Part shown: positions 22,601-35,438 of the stretch, piece by piece
How positions within the stretch are numbered: position 1 is the first letter of the stretch
Layout: every line of letters starts with the position of its first letter
From: Siderastrea radians
Lineage: Eukaryota; Cnidaria; Anthozoa; Scleractinia; Rhizangiidae
Direction: 5' to 3'
Length of the DNA: 64,000 bases
Assembly: GCA_964017195.1 (NCBI GenBank)
Contig: OZ024891.1
Span: 8,746,682 to 8,810,681 of the forward strand
Position numbers and translations under genes: made by a program
Notes under the pieces: generated by a model
The model's database searches: none
Told to the model about the DNA's origin: nothing
The model's input: only the letters and a program-made list of their open reading frames with translations

Positions 22601-25600
22601 AGGAATCTTTGGAGTTGAAATATGGTCTCAACAGGTGAGCTGCGTTTCCACCATATTAATGTACTGTACATGTTATTTTAACATTTCCTCCATGCACTTA
22701 ATTGTTGGAAGCATCTTGTACATGTATGGTGACCATGCGACTTTACAGTCGATCCAAACTTTGTATTGCATAAGAAACAGCACCTCATGAAAGCACCAAT
22801 TCATTAGTCAGGCAGACTTAACATGTATATTTACTAAAACATTGTCATTGCTGACTTGCGTTTATTCTTTGCAGGTTCCATACTTTGTTGGAAGCATCTT
22901 GTACATGTATGGTGACCATGCGACTTTACAGTCGATCCAAACTTTGTATTGCATAAGAAACAGCACCTCATGAAAGCACCAATTCATTAGTCAGGCAGAC
23001 TTAACATGTATATTTACTAAAACATTGTCATTGCTGACTTGCGTTTATTCTTTGCAGGTTCCATACTTTGATGTTAATATTAAGACACTTCTTTTTGGAA
23101 TTTCTGTCGTTGGGACCATCTATGCTCTTTCAACAATTTTTATTCAAATATATGAAGGCGGGAAAGGCAAGAATGGATCCACGGTAGCGGTAAGACTTTC
23201 GTGTTGTTGTTTGCTTGTTTTTTGTTGCTGTTGTTGTTTTTTTCTTTCTTGATATGTTTGCATTTTCAAACTAAGCAACAGGAGGAACAGATAACTTCAG
23301 TATTCAATATTAATTTTACCAGCTGTCAAAGATGGAGCGTATCTAAATACCACGTTCTCTGCAAGAAACTAGTCACATAAATCAATTAAATGATATGTCC
23401 GTGATAATTGACTCCGGTTAGATCTTTTTGTTTTTCACATTTTTTCCCCTTGCCTCAATTCAGTGACTATAGAAGGAAAATGTTTAACTAGTCTTGGGAT
23501 TAGCAAAAGTAATATACGTGGATTTTCTTAGCCTGACAATGGAGCTCCTGAACAGAGAAAATAGTGACCATTTAAAGTGACTAGCGTACATGTTCAGTAG
23601 TTATTAAATCTACGAGTCTACTGCTATGCAAAAATAAAAAAAAACAATTGCACATCTGTCGAGTACGAGAATCAAACCCTCCCGCCTTGATATTAGTCCT
23701 TACCCTATTGTAAATATACATTGTAGAGTGCCATGTAAAACACAAGATGATTTCGCTCACCGTTGCAAAATTCAGATTAAAACTTTAGACTGGGGTGAGT
23801 GTACGGTTGTCTCCCTGGTCTAATCTCCCATTTTGAAGCACCACTATTATTCGAGGAATTGCGGGAATATGGTATTCATACAGGCCAATTACTTTCCTTC
23901 CTTTGGCTTTTCCAGGGAACTAGTGTCCTGTCACCATTATTTCCAATTGCTGCCATGACTTATATGGCATACCATACTGCAAGGACGTCATCTACAGGTT
24001 TACTTCAAAAGCATCCTTGTTTGTTTGTCATGGCATTTGGTATGGCGTGCTCCAAAATCAGCATCAAACTAGTGGTATGTATAGAACGGCTCCTTTCTTT
24101 CCGGGCAGGTAATGTCTTGGGATTTAAATGTCTTGCGGTCAGAATTTAATATTTTCGGGGAGCGTTGCGTGACGACCTAAATAACGGCTGCGAAGAAGAC
24201 TCGGTCAAAATTCTGGTTAAATAAAAACGAAGGACAATTTATTGTTTATACACGAAATTGTCTTACAACTGCAAAAGGAACAAATCAAGTGAAATCTTAA
24301 AAGGAGAACAAACATTGATCAGTTTATAATGGTTTCTGTCAGGCAAAGGAAAACTTGAAAAAAAGGCGGAGTGACTTTTTTTTCAAATTGCAATCCGTTT
24401 CCATCCTGACCGTCCGTGACCAAAGGCACTCGTTTGCAGTTTCAGTGCACTAATAGAGGTGTTTTAAACAAAACTGGTCCTTTATTTTGGCCGTCCCTGC
24501 ATTCTGGCTTTTAATTTAATACTTAAACTTGGTGACATATGTACCGACGGTAACCCTTTAAAAATAACATTAAACGACAACTACATGTAAATCTGAAGAT
24601 GAACGTCGCTCATATAACCGGAATCGTGCAGTACGCTAAACCTTGGCATAGACCACGACTGTCTTCACCACTATCTAAACTTTATTCAATCAACTGTTCC
24701 CTGTGAGTTTTGTGCTCTCACGATCCTCAATAATTGCTATTTAATGATAATAAAAAGTTGTACTCTCATGTAGCCTCTTTTTTCTGGAACTAGGTTTGTT
24801 GCATGACACGGAGTCCAGTTGAGTTCAAAGATTCAACAATGATTGGAGGAATACTTCAGATTCTTAATATCCACTATGGATCACCTATCAATGAGTACAT
24901 TTTACTATGGTGTATGATGGTGAGTTCTTCTACTTATACAGCTATTTCAATTAACGTTATCTGATTTTAAAACCTCAAGCCTACGCGACGTGACCGAAAG
25001 GTAGTATGGGTATCTGTAAGTCTTCTGTGATTCGGCTGCAACTTCACGGCTGACACTGCCACAGGATGGGTAAAAGTACCACAAACACTTGCCTATGTAC
25101 ATGTAGTCTATTATCTGTAGGAATGAGCTATATAGCTAAGTTTGGTAAATTTGTTAATCAGTTACCCATATCACCTTGCGGTCTTATCGCGTAAGCTTTC
25201 CGACAACGTTAATTGAAATTGCTGTATGTTATGTTCCTTAAACTTTTGGAGGAGGAGGTGAGGAGATGAGATAATACCTGACACTTCCGTCCAGAGCACA
25301 TGAAAACTTTCCTTCATCCTGTATATTCTCCCTTCAATGAGAGCTGCTTTTCTTGCTTAGCCAAATCGAGTCCTTCGAGACCGTTATTTTGATTGGGTAT
25401 ACTTGTATTACAAACGTGGTCGATAATCCTCTGACAGTAAAAATACTCTGCCTTAGACATCAGTTTCCTGATACATTTTAAGGCGATTTGGAATTTTGTG
25501 CCCTCTATGACAATTTTTTGTGCTGTTTTTAGGGGGCGGAGAGAGGGCGTATGTTTTTGGCCTTCGGAGCCTTGCAAAGGGCTAACCATCAAGGAACTGA

Positions 25601-25791
25601 TTTTTGTGAATGACTGACATTTTTTCATACCATGATTTACGCTTTTATACTTTCTCTCCTTGCTGTAGGTTCATGTGACATTCGAGCAGTTACGCTACAA
25701 CTTTGCGCTGGGCACTGAAATCTGTAATTACCTCAACATTTGTTATTTCCGCATAACACCGCCGGTTAAGTCTGAAGACAAGAACAAATAG
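16654..25791 (+). CDS. CEPT1: Choline/ethanolamine phosphotransferase, 7 exons
   Basis: Exons: 16654-16878, 21297-21586, 22550-22634, 23058-23189, 23916-24074, 24794-24919, 25669-25791. Junctions are GT-AG, phases agree, and the total is 1140 bases (379 residues), slightly shorter than the vertebrate enzymes. The enzyme transfers phosphocholine or phosphoethanolamine from its CDP form to diacylglycerol, the last step of the Kennedy pathway, in ER or Golgi membranes. The CDP-alcohol phosphotransferase signature is complete at residues 98-120: DG-x2-AR-x8-G-x3-D-x3-D. Other family matches are WLAPNTIT near residue 45, GKNGSTVA joined to GTSVLSP across the exon 4/5 junction, and KHPCLFV. Hydrophobic segments throughout fit a multi-pass protein. 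CEPT1 and the choline-specific CHPT1 cannot be told apart safely by eye. The start is the first ATG of the frame and precedes the conserved RLSEHKY segment. Intron 1 is 4.4 kb and repeat-rich. Confidence 0.93.
18273..18317 (-). ncRNA. Hammerhead ribozyme motif in the Penelope terminal repeat
   Basis: On the minus strand: stem I ATCGC, core CTGATGA, a stem II hairpin (GACTAGC/GCAGTC type), GAAA, the palindrome ACGT as minimal stem III, the cleavage-site C, then stem I GCGAT. The core and all stems are intact, apart from the same extra A before stem II as in the motif at 7092. Confidence 0.65.
19612..19656 (+). ncRNA. Hammerhead motif in the opposite Penelope end
   Basis: This is the inverted partner of the motif at 18273-18317. 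The core CTGATGA and GAAACGT are kept and the cleavage-site base is T (allowed). One stem I pair is lost because the strand reads ATCAC against GCGAT. Confidence 0.55.
19893..20910. repeat. About 200 bp tandem duplication, first copy split by an insertion
   Basis: The sequence from GCACTTT(C/T)TGGTTTCCC to CACCTAAGAGA occurs twice. The second copy is continuous at about 20715-20910. The first copy is 19893-19960 joined to 20584-20710, interrupted by the element at 19961-20579. Both copies lie in CEPT1 intron 1. Confidence 0.8.
19961..20579. mobile_element. TTAA-flanked fold-back miniature element (619 bp)
   Basis: The element has long inverted arms of about 165 bases. The outer end reads GAGCCAGTCCACG and its complement CGTGGACTGGCTC closes it. 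It is flanked by TTAA at 19957-19960 and 20580-20583. The tandem copy downstream shows the empty site with a single TTAA, which proves insertion with a TTAA target duplication. TTAA duplication is typical of the piggyBac superfamily. There is no transposase, so it is non-autonomous. Confidence 0.85.
22011..22215. mobile_element. TTAA-flanked miniature element, CCCTTTAA termini (205 bp)
   Basis: The left end is TTAA followed by CCCTTTAAGCCCTGATAT. The right end is ATCGGGGCTTAGGGTTTAAAGGG followed by TTAA. The inverted termini together with TTAA on both sides fit a piggyBac-type MITE. It lies in CEPT1 intron 2. A more decayed relative is at 35186-35391. Confidence 0.75.
22704..23069. repeat. 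Perfect 183 bp tandem duplication across the CEPT1 exon 4 acceptor
   Basis: Copies 22704-22886 and 22887-23069 look identical base for base. The unit contains the polypyrimidine tract, the AG acceptor and the first twelve exon bases. There are therefore two acceptors, at 22874/22875 and 23057/23058. Only the second continues into a sensible exon 4. Use of the first would add about 28 foreign codons and then TGA. Confidence 0.9.
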
Positions 25792-28310
25792 CAAGTGCTG
25801 ACCTTTTACCTTCATGTGACCTTTAAACGATGTCAGTGACTTCTGTGTGTTCAAACTATATTCAGTATACAGCGTGTGTCTGACATGATGAAACCTTCTT
25901 GTACGGCGTGACCTAGCCTTCATGGTTTTTTATTTATCCACGGCAACAACAGCAGCGAGAATTTTAGAAAAAAAAACCTTGCAAAACACTTTCAGCATTG
26001 GCTCCCCACGTGCCTGCCCTGCTCATTTTGGTTTTCTGAATGTTCTCTGCACAGCTACATCGTAAAGTGACTGAATGTCAGGTTTTATGGAGAATGTTAT
26101 AGTACTACACTGTACTTAGCGTACGGTTGCCTTCACAGCGGTCAAACACATACCACGCGTGCGCAGTTCCCGCCACAATTTGCAGAAATGTGGAAAGTTT
26201 CACTTTATTCTCAAACCTTGCGCCGTTTCTGAAAGCCTAAGCTTTTTACTTTGAGTTCAGCTGTTGCGGTGTTCAAAGTGAAGAAGTTGTCATCCACAAG
26301 TTTTATGGGAGTGAAATGCGGTTTATTGGGACGCGTCATGTATCGTTTTCCTACGAACTTCACGCTCGCAAAGGTGTGAACTGATTCAGACTTTAAGGCT
26401 GTGAAAGACCGGAAGTGGCGTAGCTTTTTGCGTTTGACCGCTGTGAAACCTTTGCCACTTGAATTAAGTTTTTGATTAGCTTTTTTGGCGGCCTTCATTT
26501 TAACTGACCAATGAAATTGAAGATTTCCAGTCACGTTTACAAGCATGAAATTTGACAACTCCACTTCTCACAGACCTGTCATTTTAATTGGCCCGTTGAC
26601 AAGAATTTTCAAAAACTTTGTGCAAGTGGTAAGTTATAGCCTACGAAGCAAGCGTTTCTGTAGGTGTTTTTTTTCGGGGGGGGGGTGGGGGGGGGGGCGA
26701 AAAATGACCAAGCGGAAAATTGGGGGCAAAAAAAGGTGCAAAAATGGGCACGACGTGCGGAAGCGCCTACGGAAACGCTTACTACGCGGGCTAGTAACGG
26801 TATGGCGGTATGCGACGGTGAGTTGTCCTTCTCCTTCTGTACATGAACGAAGTTAGCTCTTGGATAGGCTGGTCCAATTAGACAACCTTAAGAGAAGGTG
26901 TATTCACTTTTTAATTGACCTTTCCGTCACGTTGCTGTCATGGCTGCATGTGTGGAATACATGTAAGAGTAAACCAGTTAAGGTTCAAATTGTTCACTAA
27001 TACCAGTTTTCGTCTTATTTCTCTGGAAAATTAACTCAATATCTTCATTATCTTCTTTTTGGGTTTTGTAATATAGGCACATATTACTGCTAATCTACTT
27101 CACACCAGGTGTTCGAAAAATACGTTGAGTTTAAATTGGTTTCTTGTGATTTCTTTTCTTTTAGCTCACACTATAATCATTTACATGGTTGCCATCAGCA
27201 ATGTAATTTCAATCAAATAAACGTTTTAGTCATTTGAGCGTCAAATTGAGCGATTCAATGGTGTTGTGCTCAATAAGATACAGTATAAGCATTTTAGGGG
27301 TAAATTAGTTTTTAAATTTGACTTTTTCCGTGTGTTGAAGTTATAACTAAAGATGCGACTGCACGCACTATCCAACCAATCATGCAAGTGTTTTGTGTCC
27401 CAATCAAATCTTTAGTTTATTTTAAACTCGGATCTGGTTGGTTTGATTGCTACGAACTCCAGCCTTCTATAGAAAGGTCTTAATTATCTGTTGATTTCTC
27501 GCGGCGTGTCGTTATGTTAATGTTTTTTTTATTTATTTATTAAGGAATTAAATTTACAATTCAGGTTCTGAGTGCATGCGTATAAATACAGCTGTGCTTG
27601 TATGAATGCATATATTTAACTTTTGGGTCTCAGCACCAAAGCCCCCATCTTTGTTTCAGTGCACTTAGTACTAGAATTCCTCAGGCATCTGTCATGAACA
27701 TTTTGTGCTAACCACGTTCTCTCGCAATAGCAAAATGCAAAATAATATTTGACTAATTACTTTTTTTAGCATTGAAATAAAGAAACATTTGGGAGACAAA
27801 TTGTTGTCTTGGTTGCCTGAAAAAAAAAATCTGAAATAGCTGGACTTGATCAATTTTTGGTGGGCAGTAGACCTACTAGAGTATATCTGGCCCAACCTCA
27901 GAGAGCCTGGGAACGAAGATGGCCTGGGCCCTTTGAGTGGTGATATCACCGAATTAATGTTTGAGCGGGCTTATTGGTGCAAATTCGGACAGTGCTTTTC
28001 GCTTCTGTAACAGCAGTACAAGAACTATCGGCCATTTGGCTAAAGACACCGAGTTAGTGCACAGTTATAACGGGATATATAACAAACCCGAAGGAAAAAT
28101 AATCTCTTCCAAACTGATACAATGAACAAAACTGGGGATATCCACATGTAATTGTCCAGAAATCTCTTGCTGCAATATCACCCCTTACTTTCGTAACATG
28201 CAAAATTTATTCCTCTTTAAAAAAAATGACCAGACGTGTTATAAATTAGTTGGAATGAGATTCCCTTCCCAAGATATAAGATTCTGTCAGTCAAATATTT
28301 AGCCATATGT
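25792..28310. other. 3' flank of CEPT1 and intergenic DNA, no gene seen
   Basis: This stretch follows the CEPT1 stop. An AATAAA at 27216-27221 is a possible but distant polyadenylation signal. Apart from the small fold-back element at 26641-26794 I see no feature that I can support. Confidence 0.4.
26641..26794. mobile_element. Small fold-back element with G-tract centre
   Basis: The left arm AAGCGTTTCTGTAGGTG is complementary to the right arm CGCCTACGGAAACGCTT (26764-26780). The interior contains poly-G runs. This is the layout of a short non-autonomous inverted-repeat element. The target-site duplication was not resolved. Confidence 0.55.
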
Positions 28311-28314
28311 AAGT

Positions 28315-31300
28315 TTAGTGTATGTCCGTCTGAACTATGTCTGTTTCATATTTGTCAGCTTGGTGTATGTCCGTCTGATGTATGTCCGCTTGGTGTATGT
28401 CCGTTTCGTGTATTTCCGTCTGATGTTTGCATGTCCGTTTATATGTCCGTCTGATGTATGCCTCTCTGCTATATGTCCGTCTGCTACATGTACGTCTGAT
28501 GAATGTCCGTTTGGTATATGTCGGTCTGATGTATGTCGGTAAGATGTATCTCCGTTTGGTATATGTCCGTCTGCTGTATGCCTCTCTGCTATATGTCCGT
28601 CTGCTGCAAGTACGTCTGATGAATGTCCGTTTGGTTTATGTCCGTTTCGTGTGTGTCCGTCTGATGTATGTTCGTCTGATTTATACATGTCCGTTTGGTA
28701 TATGTCCGTCTGATGTATTTCCGTCAGATGTATCTCCGTTTGGTATATGTCCGTCTGATGTATGCCTCTCCGCTGTACGTCCGTCTGCTGCATGTACGTG
28801 TGATGAATGTCCGTTTGGTGTATGTCCGTTTGGTGTTTGTCCGTCTGATGTATGTCTGTTTAGTGTCTGTCCGCCTGGTGTACGTACCTTTGGTGTTTGT
28901 CCGTCTAGTGTATGTCCGTCTGGTGCATGTCCGTCTGATATATGTCCATCTAATGTACGTCCATTTTGTGTATGTGCGTCCGGTGTATGTTCATCTGATG
29001 TATGTCCGTCCGGTGTTTGTCGCTCTGATGTAAGTCCGCTTGGTGTATGTCCGTCTGTTGTATGTCCGTCTAATTTATGTCCATCTAATGTATGTCCGTC
29101 CGATGTATGTCCGTCTGATGTATGTCCATCTAATGTATGTCCGTCTGTTGTATGTCCGTCTAATGTATGTCCGTCCGATGTATGTCCGTCTGATGTATGT
29201 CCGTCTGATGTATGTCCATCTAATGTATGTCCGTCCGATGTATGTCCGTCTGATGTATGTCCGTCTGATGTATGTCCATGTAATGTATGTCCGTCCGATG
29301 TATGTCCGTCTGGTGTATGTCCGTCTGATGTATGTCCATCTAATGTATGTCCGTCTGTTGTATGTCCGTCTGATGTATGTCCCTCTGATGTATGTCCGTC
29401 TGGTGTATGTCCGTCTGTTGTATGTCCGTCTGATGTATGTCCCTCTGATGTATGTCCGCCTGGTGTATGTCCGTCTGTTGTACATCCGTCTGATGTATGT
29501 CCCTCTGATGTATGTCCGTCTGATGTATGTCCGTCCAATGTATGTCCCTCTGATGTATGTTCCGTCTGGTGTATGTCCGTCTGGTGTATGTCCGTCTGGT
29601 GTATGTCCGTCTGGTGTATGTCCGTCGATGTATGTCCGTCCGATGTATGTCCCTCTGATGTATGTCCGTCTGATGTATGTCCGTCTGATGTATGTCCCTC
29701 TGATGTATGTCCGTCTGGTGTATGTCCGTCTGATGTATGTCCCTCTGATGTATGTCCGTCTGATGTATGTCCGTCTGTTGTATGTCCGTCTGATGTATGT
29801 CCCTCTGATGTATGTCCGTCTGATGTATGTCTGTCTGGTGTATGTCCCTCTGATTTATGTCCCTCTGATGTATGTCCGTCTGGTGTATGTCCGTCTGGTG
29901 TATCTCCGTCTGGTGTATGTCCGTCTGATGTATGTCCCTCTGATGTATGTCCGCCTGGTGTATGTCCGTCTGGTGTATGTCCGTCTGGTGTATCTCCGTC
30001 TGGTGTATGTCCCTCTGATGTATCTCCCTCTGATGTATGTCCGTCTGGTGTATCTCCGTCTGGTGTATGTCCCTCTCATGTATGTCCCTCTGATGTATGT
30101 CCGTCTGTTGTATGTCCGTCTGATGTATGTCCCTCTGATGTATGTCCGTCTGGTGTATGTCCGTCTGGTGTATGTCCCTCTGATGTATGTCCCTCTGATG
30201 TATGTTCGTCTGGTGTATGTCCGTCTGGTGTATCTCCGTCTGGTGTATGTCCGTCTGATGTATGTCCCTCTGATGTATGTCCGTCTGGTGTATGTCCGTC
30301 TGGTGTATGTCCGTCTGTTGTATGTCCCTCTGATGTATGTCCCTCCGATGTATGTCCGTCTGGTGTATCTCCGTCTGGTGTATGTCCCTCTGATGTATGT
30401 CCGTCTGGTGTATGTCCGTCTGGTGTATGTCCGTCTGGTGTATATCCCTCTGATGTATGTCCCTCTGATGTATGTCTGTCTGGTGTATCTCCGTCTGGTG
30501 TATGTCCCTCTGATGTATGTCCCTCTGATGTATGTCCGTCTGTTGTATGTCCGTCTGATGTATGTCCCTCTGATGTATGTCCGTCCGGTGTATGTCCGTC
30601 TGTTGTATGTCCCTCTGATGTATGTCCCTCTGATGTATGTTCGTCTGGTGTATGTCCGTCTGGTGTATGTCCGTCTGGTGTATGTCCCTCTGATGTATGT
30701 CCCTCTGATGTATGTCCGTCTGGTGTATCTCTGTCTGGTGTATGTCCCTCTGATGTATGTCCCTCTGATGTATGTCCGTCTGTTGTATGTCCGTCTGATG
30801 TATGTCCCTCTGATGTATGTCCGTCTAGTGTATGTCCGTCTGGTGCATGTCCGTCTGATATATGTCCATCTAATGTACGTCCATTTTGTGTATGTGCGTC
30901 CGGTGTATGTTCATCTGATGTATGCCCGTCCGGTGTTTGTCGCTCTGATGTAAGTCCGCTTGGTGTATGTCCGTCTGTTGTATGTCCGTCTAATTTATGT
31001 CCATCTAATGTATGTCCGTCCGATGTATGTCCGTCTGATGTATGTCCATCTAATGTATGTCCATCTGTTGTATGTCCGTCTAATGTATGTCCGTCCGATG
31101 TATGTCCGTCTGATGTATGTCCGTCTGATGTATGTCCGTCTGATGTATGTCCATCTAATGTATGTCCGTCCGATGTATGTCCGTCTGATGTATGTCCGTC
31201 TGATGTATGTCCATGTAATGTATGTCCGTCCCATGTATGTCCGTCTGGTGTATGTCCGTCTGATGTATGTCCATCTAATGTATGTCCGTCTGTTGTATGT

Positions 31301-34300
31301 CCGTCTGATGTATGTCCCTCTGATGTATGTCCATCTGGTGTATGTCCGTCTGTTGTATGTCCGTCTGATGTATGTCCCTCTGATGTATGTCCGCCTGGTG
31401 TATGTCCGTCTGTTGTACGTCCGTCTGATGTATGTCCCTCTGATGTATGTCCGTCTGATGTATGTCCGTCCAATGTATGTCCCTCTGATGTATGTTCCGT
31501 CTGGTGTATGTCCGTCTGGTGTATGTCCGTCTGGTGTATGTCCGTCTGGTGTATGTCCGTCTGATGTATGTCCGTCCGATGTATGTCCCTCTGATGTATG
31601 TCCGTCTGATGTATGTCCGTCCGATGTATGTCTCTCTCATGTATGTCCGTCTGGTGTATGTCCGTCTGATGTATGTCCCTCTGATGTATGTCCGTCTGAT
31701 GTATGTCCGTCTGTTGTATGTCCGTCTGATGTATGTCCCTCTGATGTATGTCCGTCTGATGTATGTCTGTCTGGTGTATGTCCCTCTGATTTATGTCCCT
31801 CTGATGTATGTCCGTCTGGTGTATGTCCGTCTGGTGTATCTCCGTCTGGTGTATGTCCGTCTGATGTATGTCCCTCTGATGTATGTCCGCCTGGTGTATG
31901 TCCGTCTGGTGTATGTCCGTCTGGTGTATCTCCGTCTGGTGTATGTCCCTCTGATGTATGTCCCTCTGATGTATGTCCGTCTGGTGTATCTCCGTCTGGT
32001 GTATGTCCCTCTGATGTATGTCCCTCTGATGTATGTCCGTCTGTTGTATGTCCGTCTGATGTATGTCCCTCTGATGTATGTCCGTCTGGTGTATGTCCGT
32101 CTGGTGTATGTCCCTCTGATGTATGTCCCTCTGATGTATGTTCGTCTGGTGTATGTCCGTCTGGTGTATCTCCGTCTGGTGTATGTCCGTCTGATGTATG
32201 TCCCTCTGATGTATGTCCGTCTGGTGTATGTCCGTCTGGTGTATCTCCGTCTGGTGTATGTCCCTCTGATGTATGTCCCTCTGATGTATGTCCGTCTGTT
32301 GTATGTCCGTGTGATGTATGTCCCTCTGATGTATGTCCGTCTGATGTATGTCCGTCTGGTGTATGTCCGTCTGGTGTATGTCCGTCTGATGTATGTCCGT
32401 TTGGTATATGTTCGTCTGATGTATGTCCGTCGGATGTATGTCCGCTTGGTGTATGTCCCTCTGATGTATGTCCGTCTGTTGTATGTCCGTCTGATGTATG
32501 TCCCTCTGATGTATGTCCGTCTGGTGTATGTCCGTCTGGTGTATGTCCCTCTGATGTATGTCCCTCTGATGTATGTTCGTCTGGTGTATGTCCGTCTGGT
32601 GTATGTCCGTCTGTTGTATGTCCGTCTGATGTATGTCCCTCTGATGTATGTCCGCCTGGTGTATGTCCGTCTGTTGTACGTCCGTCTGATGTATGTCCCT
32701 CTGATGTATGTCCGTCTGATGTATGTCCGTCCAATGTATGTCCCTCTGATGTATGTTCCGTCTGGTGTATGTCCGTCTGGTGTATGTCCGTCTGGTGTAT
32801 GTCCGTCTGGTGTATGTCCGTCTGATGTATGTCCGTCTGATGTATGTCCCTCTGATGTATGTCCGTCTGATGTATGTCCGTCCGATGTATGTCTCTCTGA
32901 TGTATGTCCGTCTGGTGTATGTCCGTCTGATGTATGTCCCTTTGATGTATGTCCGTCTGATGTATGTCCGTCTGTTGTATGTCCGTCTGATGTATGTCCC
33001 TCTGATGTATGTCCGTCTGATGTATGTCTGTCTGGTGTATGTCCCTCTGATTTATGTCCCTCTGATTTATGTCCGTCTGGTGTATGTCCGTCTGGTGTAT
33101 CTCCGTCTGGTGTATGTCCGTCTGATGTATGTCCCTCTGATGTATGTCCGCCTGGTGTATGTCCGTCTGGTGTATGTCCGTCTGGTGTATCTCCGTCTGG
33201 TGTATGTCCCTCTGATGTATGTCCCTCTGATGTATGTCCGTCTGGTGTATCTCCGTCTGGTGTATGTCCCTCTGATGTATGTCCCTCTGATGTATGTCCG
33301 TCTGTTGTATGTCCGTCTGATGTATGTCCCTCTGATGTATGTCCGTCTGGTGTATGTCCGTCTGGTGTATGTCCCTCTGATGTATGTCCCTCTGATGTAT
33401 GTTCGTCTGGTGTATGTCCGTTTGGTGTATCTCCGTCTGGTGTATGTCCGTCTGATGTATGTCCCTCTGATGTATGTCCGTCTGGTGTATGTCCGTCTGG
33501 TGTATCTCCGTCTGGTGTATGTCCCTCTGATGTATGTCCCTCTGATGTATGTCCGTCTGTTGTATGTCCGTGTGATGTATGTCCCTCTGATGTATGTCCG
33601 TCTGATGTATGTCCGTCTGGTGTATGTCCGTCTGGTGTATGTCCGTCTGATGTATGTCCGTTTGGTATATGTTCGTCTGATGTATGTCCGTCGGATGTAT
33701 GTCCGCTTGGTGTATGTCCCTCTGATGTATGTCCGTCTGTTGTATGTCCGTCTGATGTATGTCCCTCTGATGTATGTCCGTCTGGTGTATGTCCGTCTGG
33801 ATTATGTCCCTCTGATGTATGTCCCTCTGATGTATGTTCGTCTGGTGTATGTCCGTCTGGTGTATCTCCGTCTGGTGTATGTCCGTCTGATGTATGTCCC
33901 TCTGATGTATGTCCGTCTGGTGTATGTCCGTCTGGTGTATGTCCGTCTGGTGTATGTCCCTCTGATGTATGTCCCTCTGATGTATGTCCGTCTGGTGTAT
34001 GTCCGTCTAATGTATGTCCGTCTGATGTATGTCCCTCTGATGTATGTCCGTCTGTTGTATGTCCGTGTGATGTATGTCCCTCTGATGTATGTCCGTCTGA
34101 TGTATGTCCGTCTGGTGTATGTCCGTCTGGTGTATGTCCGTCTGATGTATGTCCGTTTGGTATATGTTCGTCTGATGTATGTCCGTCGGATGTATGTCCG
34201 CTTGGTGTATGTCCGCTTGGTGTTTCTCCATTTGGTGTATGTCCCTCTGAAGTATGTCCGTTTGGTATACGTCCGTCTGATGTATGTCCATTTGGTGTAT

Positions 34301-34700
34301 GTCCGTCTGGGGTGTGTCCCTTTGGTGTATGTATGTTTGGTGTATGTACGTTCCGTGTATGTCCGTTTGATGTATGTACATGTACGTTTGGTGTATGTGT
34401 GTAGGTACGTTTGGCGTATGTACGTTCGCTGTATGTACGTTTGGTGTCTGACGTTTGGTGTATCTATGTTTCATATATGTACGTTTGGCGTATGTACGTT
34501 TGGTGTATGTACGTTCGTTGTATGTATGTGTGGTGTATGTACGTTCGGTGTATCTACGTTTTGTGTATCTACGTTCAATGTATGTGCGTTTGGTGTATGT
34601 ACGTCTAGTGTGTATGTACGCTCGGTGTATATACGTTCGGTGTATGTACGTTCGTTGTATGTACGTTCGTTGTATGTACGTTTGGTGTATGTTTGCGATT
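28315..34700. repeat. 6.4 kb minisatellite, 15 bp unit with higher-order repeats
   Basis: The unit is close to TGATGTATGTCCGTC, repeated about 425 times with variants at a few fixed positions (GTCTGA, GTCTGG, CTCTGA, GTCTGT). The outer 600 bases on the left and the last 500 on the right are more diverged than the centre. Long blocks recur at multiples of 15: 1920 bases (from 28901 to 30821), about 1260 (from 32401 to 33662) and 495 (from 33662 to 34157). Five of six frames stay open for hundreds of codons because the unit length is a multiple of three and holds no stop in those frames. I do not call any of these frames a gene. Confidence 0.97.
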
Positions 34701-35185
34701 TATCGGACATTTCGTTAACTCGAACTAAATCTACTTTTCTTTTAGGTCATTTCTTATCCTGTTCCAAGTTCTGAGATAGTGAGGAAAGCGCGATTTGAGA
34801 AAAAAACGCGTTCGAAAAATCGCGTGGAGGCTTCCTTTTCCCGCCACCACACTAGGCATTCAGAAACGGGTTTGGGGTTCATCTTGTTGAAATTTTTCCA
34901 ATCACGTTCTGTCGTCGTAGGTTCCAATAGCAAATATGCAGGAAACATCTTGGCGTAAATTGAAAGAAAACAGTTCTAAATACCATTAATAAGGTTTGTC
35001 ATTGTAACATATCATTTTCCAAGTAGTTGTGTTTACCTGGTACCAAACATTTAGAACTGAAAAAATGAAAGAAAAGAAAGTAACGTTGTTGTCTGTTGCC
35101 CAAAAAATTCAGAAGTAGCTGGGCTTCATTTAAACAGTCATTGATGCGCAGCAAGAACCACTCGAATATATCCATGCATCATTAA

Positions 35186-35391
35186 CCCTTTAAAACCTAA
35201 TATCAACTTGGATCTTCTCCTAAATGACTTCTATATATTTCTTATGGAATAAGCTGGGAGGATTTGTTTAGCATTCAGGACAGTTCATCTTTGTTCATCA
35301 TTTCCTTTCTTGTCGTGACCAATGTGTTTCATCATCAAGTGTCAATGTAAGGAGAAATTATTGAATGGTCACTTTCGAGGCGTAAAGGGGG
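35186..35391. mobile_element. Decayed TTAA/CCCTTTAA miniature element
   Basis: The left end TTAA-CCCTTTAAAACC and the interior (a block around ATATTTCTTATG) match the element at 22011-22215. The right end is degraded to AAAGGGGGTAA. Confidence 0.6.
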
Positions 35392-35438
35392 TAACGTACT
35401 ACTTTCTAAAATACAACTGTACGTTGGCCACTTTCCTC

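Noticed and set aside
28315..34700. CRISPR-like array
   Set aside because: The repeats are contiguous 15-mers without unique spacers, and the genome is eukaryotic.
28427..34774. Very long open frames (up to 1045 codons) of pentapeptide repeats such as VCPSD, MYVRL and DGHTS
   Set aside because: The 15 bp unit lacks stops in five of six frames, so all are open at once. There is no signal of preferred frame, no conserved start and no flanking exon. I treat them as repeat shadows.
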